A stretch of 64,000 nt of DNA from Henckelia pumila (GCF_033568475.1 NC_133122.1:66983442-67047441); one strand, 5' to 3'. Shown: positions 49,022 to 60,764, numbered from the stretch's first letter. The notes: generated from the letters alone by a model not told the origin. Numbers and translations are program-made.

Positions 49022-51024
49022 TGTGAGACCTCGATTCTAATCATCTAATCTCAGAATAAACAATAATTACGCATACAAGATCTAAGATTAAAAGCAAAGT
49101 TTTTTTTTTTTTTTTTTTTTTTACACAGGGTGACGCGCGGGCGCGCCACCCGAGGCGCGGGCGCGCATACAGACCTGCCCGGGCCTCCGAGAAAGGGAGC
49201 AGAACGCGCGGGCGCTCCTCACCAGGCGCGGGCGCGCATGGCCTGCTGTTTTAGCTCAAAAAAAGGCTCCAAAAGTGCAATCTAACACCCGGAAAGGCTC
49301 CGACATGATCCAACTAACACTTTTCCAACAACGAAGTATTCAATTACAAGAAAGAGTAGAACATGCATCAATTCTAAGTTCCAAAATCCAAAATACAAAT
49401 CGAGTTCGAATACAATCTAAGTTCGATTTCAAATTCGACTTCTACAATAACAAGACCTCACTCTATCAACTCGACCACCTAGCCATGCGATCTCTGACTC
49501 GGTCCTGCCCCACCTGTTGCCAAGCACACATACAAAGACAAGACAACAGCCGGATAATCCGGTGAGAATAATATTCCCAGTAAAAGAGACAAACATGCAA
49601 TATCATAAAAACATCTCAAACGAAATGCATCATCTTCTACATATTCAAATAACAACCATGCAATTCCACAAGCATGTCTAAAACTCAATTCATATGCATA
49701 AATGCAATGCATGTCTTTAAATCTGAGATTATCAAGTCGGATAATCAAAACATTTCTGCTTTTGCTTTTGGGATCCCGAGGACGAGATCACGTAAACAAC
49801 TCACCGACTCTCCCGATCGAGGTGGTGCTACGTATCTCCATTCTCTAGACTTTGGTGCAACTATAAGGAGTATGCTAGCACTAGGTGAAACAGCTACACC
49901 CAGGCCACTCACAATATAATTCCCAAAACGTCTATCATCAAAAGGGCCGTTCTGCCCGCTATTCAAATCAGGGTTCATATGCTCAATATGAATGCAATGC
50001 AACATAACTCAAATAATCAATTAACATGCAAGTATGTGATTTTTCCGGAACACTCGAATCAAGTCGGATTCGAGTCATTCGTTCCATTCCATTCCAAGTC
50101 ATCTTATACCTCTTTTCAACAACGTCGATGCTCCAAACCTGGAAACAACATCGATACAAGAATTCCAAATCAAAATTCCATTCCAAATCAAGTTCAACGA
50201 TAAAGATAATTCAATTCAACTTTCGAGGATGGATCAACTCGATACCAAACCTCGATCAACTCTTCAACGATTCGAAAGCTGCCAATTCGGAACTCCACGA
50301 TCTTCAACTAATCTGCGGAGATAAAATCAATCCAATATCAATCCATTCAAAACGAGCAACTCCCAAAAAAAACTCAAACGAATCTCCAATTTCCAAAATC
50401 TCAAACCGGCGGCATAACGGCTATAAATTCAACTAACCGAAAATGCAAACAGCATAATATCACTCTAAGCAACTCATATCAATCAACATTCAACCAAAAC
50501 AATCCAATTCCAACAAATCACAAAACTCACTTTTTCGAAAATCCCTTCAAAAATTCATAACAAATCCGAACGTCGCTCTAATTCAAAACTGACAGATAAT
50601 AAACGATCAGAACTCCGCCAGGAACAACATACTAGAATCTAAATCGATTCTAACCACCTCCGAAAAATAAAACATATCCGATCGGAGAAATACTTACGGT
50701 ATAACGAAGCTCTCTCAGCCGTGATCGCTAATCTGCCTTCAGAAATAATTTCTAACGGACGGATCGAGCTCGGGAGGAAATCCAAAAGCTTGAAACTCAC
50801 GTTGAGTTCTTCAATGGGGGAGAGAAACGTTTGGGAGGGATGAAGGGAGAATGGGAGACTTAGTCAAAGTCTAGATATTATAACAATTCCATTTTTTGCG
50901 TTTTAGTCCCTGAAAATTCTGAAATTTGCAAAGTAGTCCCTGATCAAATACAAGTCGTCTCTTGAACTCTGGAATCTCCGATTATCTCAAATAAACTCAT
51001 TTAAGATAAAAACGGGGCGTTACA
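49022..51024 (-). mobile_element. Solo LTR (family B), second copy
   Basis: 2003 bp, minus strand starting TGTAACGCCCC and ending GAGGTCTCACA, flanked by the perfect duplication AATAT (49017-49021, 51025-51029). It aligns with the solo LTR in the chromovirus, including CACCGGATTAT, GGCAACAGGTGGGGCAGGAC and GCTCGATCCGTCCGTT. No internal domain. Confidence 0.92.
49131..49240. repeat. GC-rich repeat array in the family B solo LTR
   Basis: Four imperfect copies built on GGCGCGGGCGCGC, with CGCGCGGGCGCTC as a variant, next to a T tract of more than 20 bases. It occupies the same part of the LTR as the hairpin array at 8898-9081 but is unlike it in sequence. Confidence 0.85.
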
Positions 51025-51371
51025 AATATTATTTTATTGATTAATTGCATGCTTAAGTTCTGATTAGTAGGTGATCACAGTGCGGGCCACTACAAGCTAC
51101 ACCAGCTCTACTATATCTTGAAACAATATCTAAAAGCCTTAACTTAGCTAATAGATACTCCCAAAATATTTATAGGATCTCGAGTATACCTCCGTCCATC
51201 GTCAGCCTTTTGTTGTTGAATGCCCCAGAACTTGGGCACAACTCCGCTACGACTTCTGGACGCCTTGCCAAGGTCCCATCCCTTGCCAAAGATGGCTAGA
51301 AACTCCTAAATTCTATCAAGAACCGAGAGATAAAGAGGGAATTGACACTTGAAAATGGGCTCCCGCATGCC

Positions 51372-51380
51372 CTATTTATA
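51372..51380 (-). promoter_or_regulatory. TATA box of the nested family C LTR
   Basis: CCTATAAATAGGG on the minus strand, directly downstream of the palindromic array. Confidence 0.55.
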
Positions 51381-51385
51381 GGCCA

Positions 51386-51618
51386 CGATCGAAACTTCCG
51401 ATCCTTGCAACGAGCTTCCGATCGGCACCAAGCACCACGTATCATGTTTCCTTGACATGTGTCCCTGATAGCAGATCGGAGCTTCCGAATTGAGATCGGA
51501 GCTTCCGATCTCCACCGATGATGTCATCCTGCTTACACCATTATTTAGACACTTGGCTGAAGATGATCGGAGCTTCCGAACTATGATCGGAGCTTCCGAT
51601 CTCACCTGCTTCCGAACT
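51386..51618. repeat. Palindromic minisatellite of the nested family C LTR
   Basis: Repeats built on GATCGGAGCTTCCGATC and its variants (GATCGGAGCTTCCGAAC, CTTCCGATCGG). Further degenerate units follow the Copia LTR at 53499-53560. Confidence 0.85.
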
Positions 51619-51630
51619 CAATGTAGTTCG

Positions 51631-53498
51631 TGTTGGAAAAAACTGGCGGTCAGATCAATCACGATTGATACCCGGTGCAGCGGAAGTTTAAAATTTTTAT
51701 CATGGAACAATTCCATGGTGTGGGTATCAACCATTCAACGATTAAATTATTGTGTGTGTAAAATTCAAATAACAATTAATTAAATTTTACCTTCAATCTC
51801 GAAGCGAGATTAATGGACACCAACAGAATTAATCTGCTCTTGTTGTCTCTCCCAGGAACCGATGAACTCCTTCAATCAGGTCCACGAATAGGGTTTAAAT
51901 CCCTCTGATAGATTGCACTAGAAAATCTATCAGAAGTTTTCTGCGAAGAGATTAAACGAATCTGATTCGTTATTCCTGACTGCGATTCAAAATCACAGAC
52001 CGAAATTTCTCGGGCAGAGTATGGGAGGTCGGCCGATTATTACTTTGAGAGGCTAGGGTTTTCGATTTTTGCTTCTCAAAAATAATGAGCTGTTGTGTTT
52101 AATTTCTGTACTGAAATAACTTATTTATAATGCAGGCCACTAACACCTTAGGGCCCATTAGTCATAAGCTAGGGCCCGACAAGCAAAGCCCGCACGTTCA
52201 GAAATTAATATAAAATTCATCGTGACTCCGATTGATGAACCGATTTCACCAATGTGCACAGAAACCATTTCTGCACATTTTAAAGTCAAAATAAATTTTC
52301 CTGAATCCGAATTCAGTGGTTTCCCAAAAAATGCCCATCCCTATGTCATTTTAGGAAATCCTACTCCCTTACTCTTATTTAAGAAGTCCAACTCCTTAGT
52401 TCATTAAATTTAACTCTTTAAATTTAACTATCTCAACGGGGATTAAAACTCCATTACACTGTGTGACCCTCAATGGTTCAGGGATACAGCTAGCCGTGGG
52501 CTCACAACTCCTTGTGACTCGAAACAACACTTTCCGACTTGCCCAACGAATCATGGTAAAGCGCCTAGCAACATCGCCCCATGATTCCCTAGGTATCACT
52601 GATAGTGCCTACAAGAACCAGTAGATTTTGGTTAGCGTACAGTACGGTCCCTTCATCCATATATCCCGATCGAATCAACAACCATTGATATATCGAGAGT
52701 CGCTCAAGATTCGATAACTATGCAATGCATCTTGAAGATCAAATTAGTGACATCGCATGTGCTACTAAGAAACCATTTCTTAAATCACATCAAGTACTCT
52801 GGCCAGAGATTTGTCACACTAATATCTCCTCAGATCGCATAGGATATCCACACTCGCAAGTATGTGGTGAATCCTTGACAACAATGCATTGACTCCTATA
52901 TGTGTCGTAACTGTACCCAATCCCGACACCTGATGACCCCCATAGAGTCGGTAAACGAGTCAAAGCACAACACTAGCATATAGAGTCTCCATGATGTTTC
53001 AAGTCGTAAGGACTAATGGTGTACAACCAAAACCGCGGACTTTATCCACTCGATAAGTGATAACCACTTGGAAAGTCCGGATAGGGTAGTTCGATTATTC
53101 ATCCTATGAATATCCATTTGCATGCTTCGAACATCTCCATGTTCCCTACCAATGAAACGTGGTACTCCGCATCGCAAATGCTAGTCTCAAACTCGAGCGA
53201 TCCTTATCCTTATTATCGGACGGCTCAATCGACTAGGAACGGTTTTTAGAATATACAGTGACTATAAGATGTATTTCATGATAGACATCTCCATGTTCTA
53301 CCACATCTTACATACACTATAGTATATTCAAGGTCTTTATCAAAACAACAATAGTATATCACAATATAACAATATGAAGTAATATAAAGTCATTGCCATT
53401 AATAAAAGTGTAAATAATATTAAACAAAAGATTGTTTATACAAAGAGTCATCAAAGCCCATAGCCACACAGTTGGCTCACTGGGCACCCACTCTTACA
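51631..53498 (-). mobile_element. Copia-type solo LTR
   Basis: 1868 bp, minus strand starting TGTAAGAGTGGG and ending TTTTTTCCAACA, with the duplication GTTCG (51626-51630, 53499-53503). A minus-strand TATA box (TTATAAATAAG near 52121) precedes a leader with AAAACCCTAGCC, giving the orientation. Assignment to Copia rests on resemblance of the ends and length to long Copia LTRs and is an inference. Confidence 0.8.
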
Positions 53499-53689
53499 GT
53501 TCGGGCCCTCCAAACTATGGTTCGGTGCTTCCGATCTGTCCTTAAACTCGGGACTCTCCGGGCTATTTTCGAACATTCTGGATCCATTTTTCAACTCTAT
53601 TAATCCAATAGAAATTTTTTTAATTATGTTTTAACCTTTTAAATCACTTAATCTTGTAAAATGAAATTGGACCGCTACAATCTCCCAAA

Positions 53690-53990
53690 AATGTCTATAT
53701 CCCTCAAGATGAAGATGAACTGGTGATATACTCAGATGCCAGTGACCATCGATGGGCAGCGGTTCTTACAAAGCTCACACCGAATGAAGATCAACCATGC
53801 AGATACTACAGTGGTCTATTATCAAATGCAGAGGTAGCAAGATAACATATCAACAAAAATGGATTCTTTGCAGTGAAAAAGGCTTTTGAAAAATGGCCAT
53901 TTTTCTTACTTTCCAAGAAATTTACTTTAAAAGTTGATAATACAAAAGCTAAAGCTTTCTTAAGAAATCGAATCTAAATTAGAGAAAGCT
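53690..53990 (+). pseudogene. Caulimovirid-like RNase H remnant (endogenous pararetrovirus)
   Basis: One frame reads DELVIYSDASDHRWAAVL, then a conserved-looking stretch ending in FTLKVDNTKA. This fits RNase H of plant pararetroviruses better than of the Ty3 elements here. At least one in-frame stop (in the NAEVAR region) and a run of stops after 53977 disable it. Its left edge is cut by the family C LTR at 53679, so the reverse transcriptase that should precede it is missing. Confidence 0.6.
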
Positions 53991-55560
53991 AGATTATTGA
54001 GATGAGAAGTTTTATGTAAAAATTATATTTTTGATATTTTTTTTTATAAGATCTCATGAAAATATCCTTATAGATTTCTTAACAAGGGATGGAGAGCGCT
54101 AAAGTCTGTGTCATCATGAAAATATAGAGGCATTTGAGGGAACACCTTTAAATGCTTCAAAACTAGTTTAATAAGATTGTCCTAAATGCAGAAGTGGAGG
54201 AAAAGCTACAACAAGTTGATAAGAGAATTGTCTTTGATCGAATCACATGATGATTACAGCCTTACACTCAGTTGTGGTATGTATTACAAAATCCGATCCT
54301 CCAAACTATTGAGAAACCACTGGTTTCCCAAAAGGAGAGTTTCTGACTACAAGACTCTATACCTCGAGCAAGAGATTCAAGTACCCCTAGCACAAGTGGT
54401 AAGTCAAGATCATTTGCTGATGAGTCCACCCAAGCAAAAATTGAGGCTCTAGATCCCTATCTCGAGCCACCAAGTCAATCCTTCACCCCGAGGATTAGAG
54501 AGAGAGATCAACCTTAGACCTCAAACTTATTAGGGAAAAACTAAGGTCGGTACCAACAAAACTACAATTTCTCCATTTTAGATATATAAAAAAACTTGAA
54601 AGAAATTAAAAACCATAGTAGAAATTAATCCGGCTACAAGTCGGGTTGATGTTGTAGCAAAATACCCAAGGGTGTGGATGAACCCCAACGCCCATTCGAA
54701 AGATGTTAAACTATGGTATGATTTGGGGCTCTTGCCTCGGTTTATACCACCTCACCAGGTTTTCCAGAGATAGCGTTGCCACCAAAATGGATCCAAGAAT
54801 CAGTACATGAAACTTGGGGGAATAATGATTATTTGTCTACATGAGATATTCTGGAGCTCTTCTTCTTTAGAAAGGTACCAAAACCATCTGGAAAAAGGCT
54901 CACATGAGGCCTTTCATTTCATCAAACACAGAAGGTAGGATGTAAATGTTCAAAAATTTATTAAGGACCCTCCATCATAAGAAGTACCCCTGGTATCCAC
55001 CCTTAATGAAGACTAAATCTTTACATGGAGTGCATGATTTTCTGTCTCACAGAGATGGACAAATTCAAGCGTTCGTTCAAATTTTATCAAAATTCTGTTA
55101 ACGGATATTTCTTGCTAAACATCATGACAAGAAAAACTACAGGATTTTCAGAAGAAACATTTGAAAAGAAAATAAATCTTCCGTGGAAAATAAATACTCG
55201 CTGGAAATTTTGCAATATGACTCACATCGGAAGATGGATAGAAAAATTTGCCCGAACTGCCCAAATCAAAAGGATCCAGAATTCGAGAAGTTTTCGACCA
55301 AGATCTGACTGAAAGAATGTTGCAGAGACAAGTCTAAGTGGTGAAGGACCACACAAAAAGTATTGTTCTCAGGTACCTCAAAGACCAAATATTCCTCGAC
55401 AAAATTAAAAGAAAACATGTGACTCAACCACCACTAGAAGGGTTGGACCACTAATGACCGCCCACTAAGACGTTGCCAGTAATAAATCATCTGGAAAAAT
55501 GGCAAGCAATAATGTAAAAAAGCATTTACAAGTTTGGAGTTCAGATTTCAAATCCTAAAT
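53991..55560 (+). pseudogene. Decayed pararetrovirus-like coding region downstream of RNase H
   Basis: Two open stretches (88 codons at 54186, 95 codons at 55025) in different frames, separated by many stops and frame changes. Residues such as CGMYYKIRSSKLLRNHWFP and a Cys-Pro-x-Cys start suggest former protein coding, but I cannot name a domain. The position after RNase H and before a promoter-like site fits the last ORF of a caulimovirid genome. It cannot encode a working protein. Confidence 0.4.
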
Positions 55561-55567
55561 GGACTTC

Positions 55568-55575
55568 TATAAATA
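55568..55575 (+). promoter_or_regulatory. Pararetrovirus-like TATA box and leader
   Basis: TATAAATA followed by a purine-rich stretch and, about 55 bp on, AAAATAAAATTG, a possible polyadenylation signal. Promoter and poly(A) signal so close together match the terminally redundant transcript layout of caulimovirids. Confidence 0.45.
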
Positions 55576-55830
55576 CCAGGCAAAAGAAAGACGAATGCAT
55601 CAATCATTCTCTTCATTTTTCTTCAAAATAAAATTGTAATATTTTCTTTCAAGTTTATGTGTTTTGTATTTTCCACTACTATAAGTAGCTAAACCAGTAA
55701 TCTCTTCTTCTACGGTAGGTTACTAATATAATAATATTTAGTATGTCTAAATAAAATTCCAGGTTTTGCCCCTCTCATGTTGATTTCATTTACTAATTAA
55801 GTTTATTATTATACGCCTTGAGGTAGAAAA

Positions 55831-55998
55831 CAAAATATGGTTGTGTTTAGTGTTGCTGAAGGAATTTATGACGAATCATCGGTTGCGACCGTGTATTTAG
55901 GCCAAGAAAGGAAACGAAATATGGTTGTGTTTAGTGCCGCTGAAGAAATCTATGACGAATCATCGGTTGTGATCGTGTACTTAGGCCGAGAAACAATA
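55831..55998 (+). repeat. 84-bp in-frame tandem duplication after the pararetrovirus-like leader
   Basis: Two units 84 bp apart both carry AATATGGTTGTGTTTAGTG and GACGAATCATCGGTTG. From ATG 55837 a 57-codon frame stays open to TGA 56008, encoding the motif YDESSV then VYLG twice. It may be the start of the first viral ORF, but no family is recognised. Confidence 0.6.
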
Positions 55999-56114
55999 TG
56001 TAAAATTTGATGGTACAACCCCGTGATATTTTGGTTAAAATTTAGAAAAAAAGAATAGAAAAAGAAATATTCAACAAGGAATCATCTCAGCAGAAAACTC
56101 TTTTTATCATGTAA

Positions 56115-56310
56115 GGCCCCGTTTGGTAGGCTTGATAACTACATGATTATCTTGCAAGCTCACGTTTGTCTCAATTTTTGAGCTTAGATAAGGATACAGA
56201 TTGATACAAATTTACTGTAGCATTTTGACAGCCAATCTACCTCATTTGCCATGGATTGTTTTTGTCCTCATGGATTACACAACTTCATTTACCAAACTAC
56301 CCCTTCAATA
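56115..56310. repeat. Possible Tourist-like MITE end
   Basis: GGCCCCGTTTGGTAGGC is typical of one end of PIF/Harbinger-type MITEs. A matching inverted end GAAACGGGGCC lies at 61019-61029, 4.9 kb away, beyond the MULE. No 3-bp duplication matches. Confidence 0.35.
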
Positions 56311-56908
56311 TAAATAATAGAAACCATAGCTCACTTCAGTGAGTAAACCTAATCTTCCGTCATCCTTCTTGTGTTGAGAGGCACCGAGGAAAATGGAGAA
56401 AATTGGAGGAATCGTGACCCATTTCATACCTGATTCCATGATGAAATTATTTTCTATTGTACATAATTGTTTGTTTGTTGTCCAATTTCCCGTAAACATT
56501 GTCTCTTCTTCTGAAATTTTAAAAAACACAAGCAAAAATTACAAACTCGTTTGTTGTGATTCCCGTCGAAGTTTGCAGGTGTATATATTATGTCTGAAAT
56601 ATGGTGTATTTATTATGACGGAAATATGCAGCTTAAATTCGAAATACATTTACAAGATTTTTTCAGTAAAATAGGGAGCAGTAGATCTTGTTATTGAGTA
56701 ATAAGATCTAGCCCAAATATATTTTAAAAAATTGTTCGAATAAGATTTGTTGAATTCTTGATTTTTGTGTTCGGAAATTTCGATGTCGAAATACATCTAG
56801 TCCAGAGAAAGGCTTACCTCTACGCTTCGAAGGTAACCAAAGTGGAGATGCTTCGTCGTTATTCAGATCTGGAATTGGATAGCATCTACAATTTTGGAGC
56901 CTTTAAAA

Positions 56909-59900
56909 GAGCAAAATGCACGGCACCCACTCATAAAATTAAAAAAGAGCATATTTATACCCTCAACAAAATAAATAGGTTTAGCATCTCCAATGTTTTT
57001 TCAAAAATAGCATACTTACCCTTTTTACTTGAGATTGTTGGAACACGCACATACAATGCAACTGAAAATCAATATATTGTACTATTCTATTATGAAAACA
57101 CAAAATTACCCCTTATCTCGTCTCTTAAATTGTTACTGGAATTCAACTTACATTTTATACATATTCATCATAAAATTCTCCTAAATTGGTCATCTGATAT
57201 TTGTTATAATATTATTCGTCATTATTTTTTTAATAATCATTCTGGTGAAAAAAAATTAAGAATTGACAATATTTACTAGTTGGAGAATTAAATACAAGTA
57301 ACAATATTTACTCTAATACTCCCAAAAGCATTTTCTTATAGCCAATAACATAAAGTCAAAATTATGTTAATACAAGGCCAAATAGTTGGGAATGATGTTG
57401 GTCCATTCTAACAAAAGAAATCTCATAAATATCTTCATATTTCAAGATTTATACAAAATATTAGCAGTATCTCTAGTTGGTCGTGCTTCCAAATTCTGCA
57501 TTCGCACTAGCAATAGTTGTGATTGCAAATGTGTTGCCGACACCACTAAAGCTTGTTGCATCCCTCGTACTTGCATTCAAATCCTGCAAACACAACATAT
57601 TTGCTTTCAGAAAATTATGCAATTCTACTAATTGCTAAAATATTTAATCTTGAAAGATACCTTGTGTTTTTTCCTGGCTTGTTTAACTGGTCTAAAAGTA
57701 CTACTTGCTTGTGTGGAAGGCATCCCATTATCATGTTCATTAGATTTATTGACATCAGCAGTTGCCTACAAAGAGAATCAAATTAGTAAGATTATACATA
57801 CTTTTATTCTAAAAATAAAAACATAACTCACTGACCTTGTACAACTTTGATTTTGGATTAATGGGTTTGCTACATGTAGCTTTGTTGTGACCAAATTCTA
57901 AACATCTAGAACATCTGTGATTTAGTCCCTTTTTAACAGAAACTCCTCTGCTTTCATCTGTACTTTTTCTTCTCTTTATCTTAGGTCTTCCTCGCTTCCT
58001 TTTAAATGGTGGTGGGTTTAATGGCTATGACTCTGACTTGCAGTAATCTATTTCCCCTGGAACTGCATGAATAAAGTGTGTGTATCCTTTCAAATATTCA
58101 ACCTTTGTGTAGCAAATGTCCACAAAATCTTCAATCTTTTGTCTATTATGAGCTATTGCAGCACATGCATGACAACATGGGTACCTACACAGCTGAAACA
58201 AGCCACATGTGCATGTTTTACTCCTTAAATTAACAACATACTGCCTCACAACACCATAGGCAGTCGCATATTGAACTTGATATTCAAGATCTCCTGAGTA
58301 GATGGGAAAATAACTCCTAGATATGTCTTGACATTTCTCGATCTTCTTCAAGATATTGGGACAGATTTTACCCGGGTATTTTTCCATCCCAGCCTTCCTC
58401 TCTTGTGTTTTTCTCATCAATTTGGTTCTAATGCCCTCTAGCATTGAGATAATTGGCTTTTCTCTATCTTCCAAGATGAAACTGTTGAATGATTCAGATA
58501 TGTTGTTCACTAATACATCAGATTTGCAATGAGTTGTGAAATGGCTTCTTGCCCAATGAACAGCTGGGACTTTTAGAAGCCACTCATGGGCTATTTCAAG
58601 GACAGAATCAACCTTTAATCCAGTCGGGCAATCTCATTCATCACTAAATTAAACTCATTTTTATTCACAATTGCTGCAGCTTTCCAGAATAGACCCTTTA
58701 GTTCAACACTACTAAATTTTTTTTAAAATTCTGATACATATGTCTTAGGCAAAACCTATGCTCAGAATCGGGAACCAAATCTTTTGGTGCCTCTATTAAG
58801 CCTTTTTGTCTATCACTTATAAATGTCCACTTATTTTCCCCCAATCCTCCAATGTCCTCCAACAGTTCTCTAAGAAACCAAGTCCAAGTATCTCTATTCT
58901 CAATCTCAACAATTGCAATTGCTATTGGCACCATACCATCATTGCCATCTCTTCCAATTGCTGTAAGTAACTGACCCCATGTACAGTCTTAAGGAAGCAA
59001 CCATCAAGACCTATAATTGGTCTACAACTAGTTAAAAAGTTCATTTTCAGACCAGACAAAGAGTAATATAGTTTTCCAAAAGTTGGTGCAACACAATCCT
59101 CTCTAGTCCTGATTATAATTCGGCTACCAGGATTGTACTTCAACACGGTTTCGCAATAATCCCTAAGGATCTCATACTGCACATTATCAACCCCTCTGAT
59201 ACTCTGTAGAGCATATTTCTTAGCTCTGACTGCTTTCCACTTGCTAACATTTACACCACATTCCCTCTTAATGTAATTAATCAATTGATTTGTCTTAACA
59301 TTAGGATTTTCTCTCACAACTTGTTCAATTTTCTTTGCCAAATACTTGTAGTTTGCAAGCCAGTTAGTTGCTGCTTTAGAACATGTATGCCTACCTTTCA
59401 ATGTTTTGATCTGAAAAGTTGGTCCACCCATTACTAATGAGGCATGAATCTTCCACTCACATTCTTCTTCTTTGCACACAGCTGTTATCCTACTTTTTTC
59501 CTTTTTATAAAACACCACTTCAATGCCCCCTTTAACACTGACATCAGACAGCACAAATTTAAATTCTCTTGCAGATTTGAATTTCATACCTACCATTAAT
59601 TTGAAATTGGTCATGTCTTGTCCCTCTTTATAAACAGGATGCTTTGGAGCATCATCATCAGATCCATATACACTTAAAATCTCATCATCATCATCAACTG
59701 GGTCACTGCACCATCCATCATCAGTAATAACTTCTTTACTCTTATTCTTTTTCTTTCGATCGTCAAACACCCCTTCATCAATAGACTCTTCACTAACTAA
59801 ATCTAAATTATCTTCATCAGATGAAATTGAATATCCAGATTCTTTGTAGGATTCATCGGCATCATCATCAAAGTCACTTAAAACACCAAACCCAAAGCTT

Positions 59901-60764
59901 TCTGGTTCATCACTTCTAAGCACATCATGTACAAGAGCATCACCTACAAGTTTATCTCTTATCATAGGTTCTCTAAATTCCATAACAGGTACTTCGTTAT
60001 CTTCTGGATCTAAAACTTGTAAAGGAATTGCTATTGTCTCCTCAATCCACAAAGTCAAATTATCTTCATTTTTGTAATGCTCATACAACACTGTTAAATC
60101 AGCATCCCTCTTAATCTCAATAAGACCTCTCTCACTCACAATTCCAGGCAACCTAAAGAAAAACTTAACATTCAACATAATTCCCCCACACAATTTGTAC
60201 AACTCGTACAAAGTAGAAAAATTTAACCTGTCCAAATTAAAATTCTTAACTTCATACTTATCCCCTCCGACGTACTGCAATTTGGGAAAAAGTTCCAACC
60301 GGCCACCATACCAAACATCAACATCGATTAGCATATCCATCAACTCCTGATAAAAAAAATATGAATTAACAACAAAAATACTTAGCTTTCTAAGACAACA
60401 AACGAAATACACTTACCAATTTATTGAATGAATGCTTCTTCCTCGTCAACCCTCCATACGTTTCTCAGCCTCGGTTCTTCGATTGAAAACATCAGGGCAA
60501 ATAAAAGTGAATGGTACTGCGCTTAAAAAAAAATGAATGGTAGTGGTAGTGGTCTGTCAGAAAGAAAAGTGAAATGGTCATGAAAATTCAATATAATAAT
60601 ATAAGGGTAAAATGGTCATGTATGGATCATTTTTTACATTTAATCAATTTGAGGCACGTGTGCTATTTTTTAAAAAATATTGGAGATGCTAAGCCTATTT
60701 ATTTTGTTGAAGGTATAAACGTGCTCTTTTTTAATTTTATGAGGGGACGTTGTGCAATTTGCCC
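56909..60764 (-). mobile_element. Mutator-like element (MULE) with transposase
   Basis: 3856 bp. Terminal inverted repeats of about 108 bp (56909-57015 and 60655-60764) start GAGCAAAATGCAC and GGGCAAATTGCAC and share CTCATAAAATTAAAAAAGAG. A perfect 9-bp duplication CCTTTAAAA flanks it (56900-56908, 60765-60773), which is diagnostic for Mutator. It carries one minus-strand transposase gene. Its right end is about 390 bp upstream of the SMU2 start codon. Confidence 0.94.
57473..60340 (-). pseudogene. MULE transposase, disabled by frame breaks
   Basis: Domains in order: PB1-like N-terminus (DVDVWYGGRLELFP), acidic linker, MuDR DNA-binding region (VGMKFKSAREFKFVL, then CEWKIHASL and KGRHTC), catalytic region with Asp in GLDGCFLK, Asp in ISDRQKGL and Glu in NNISESFN, and a SWIM zinc finger (CTCGLFQLCRYPCCHACA). 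After this come RKRGRPK and a zinc knuckle CSRCLEFGHNKATC. Two small exons with GT-AG borders follow (57765-57661 and 57583-57473). An intron may precede 60340; I start at the Met of MDMLIDVDVW. Breaks: a 1-bp loss near 58985, frame changes between about 58720 and 58615, and a TAG at 58027-58025 before the knuckle. All catalytic residues survive, so loss is recent. Confidence 0.9.

Larger units (their letters stand above)
47601..51094 (+). mobile_element. Solo LTR (family C), nested in its own family and itself interrupted
   Basis: Starts TGTAGTAGCCC and ends GGCCACTACA, with the duplication AGCTA on both sides (47596-47600, 51095-51099). Without the inner solo LTR it is about 1.49 kb. It lies inside the LTR of a family C element of opposite orientation, so the two form a large inverted arrangement. 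Confidence 0.9.
42846..53679 (-). mobile_element. Truncated Ty3/gypsy element (family C) with a heavily nested 5' LTR
   Basis: The minus strand reads LTR (53679 to 44133), primer site, gag, then reverse transcriptase cut off at about 42846. The rest of pol and the 3' LTR are missing. Removing four later insertions leaves an LTR of about 1.28 kb that aligns with the solo LTR at 47601-51094 (about 1.49 kb without its own insertion). Confidence 0.85.
44133..53679 (-). repeat. 5' LTR of the family C element, spread over 9.5 kb
   Basis: Pieces 44133-44216, 47113-47600, 51095-51630 and 53499-53679 align in order with the reverse complement of the solo LTR at 47601. Its start (minus) is TGTAGCGGTCC and its end ATAACTACA. 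The minus-strand TATA box is at 51372-51380. Confidence 0.83.

Noticed and set aside
49275-50436. Several ORFs of 67-136 codons on both strands
   Set aside because: All lie inside the family B solo LTR and overlap one another in several frames; the homologous LTR at 6932-9205 does not keep them open.
56758-57279. 173-codon ORF across the left MULE terminus
   Set aside because: It crosses the target duplication and terminal inverted repeat, so it is a chance frame.
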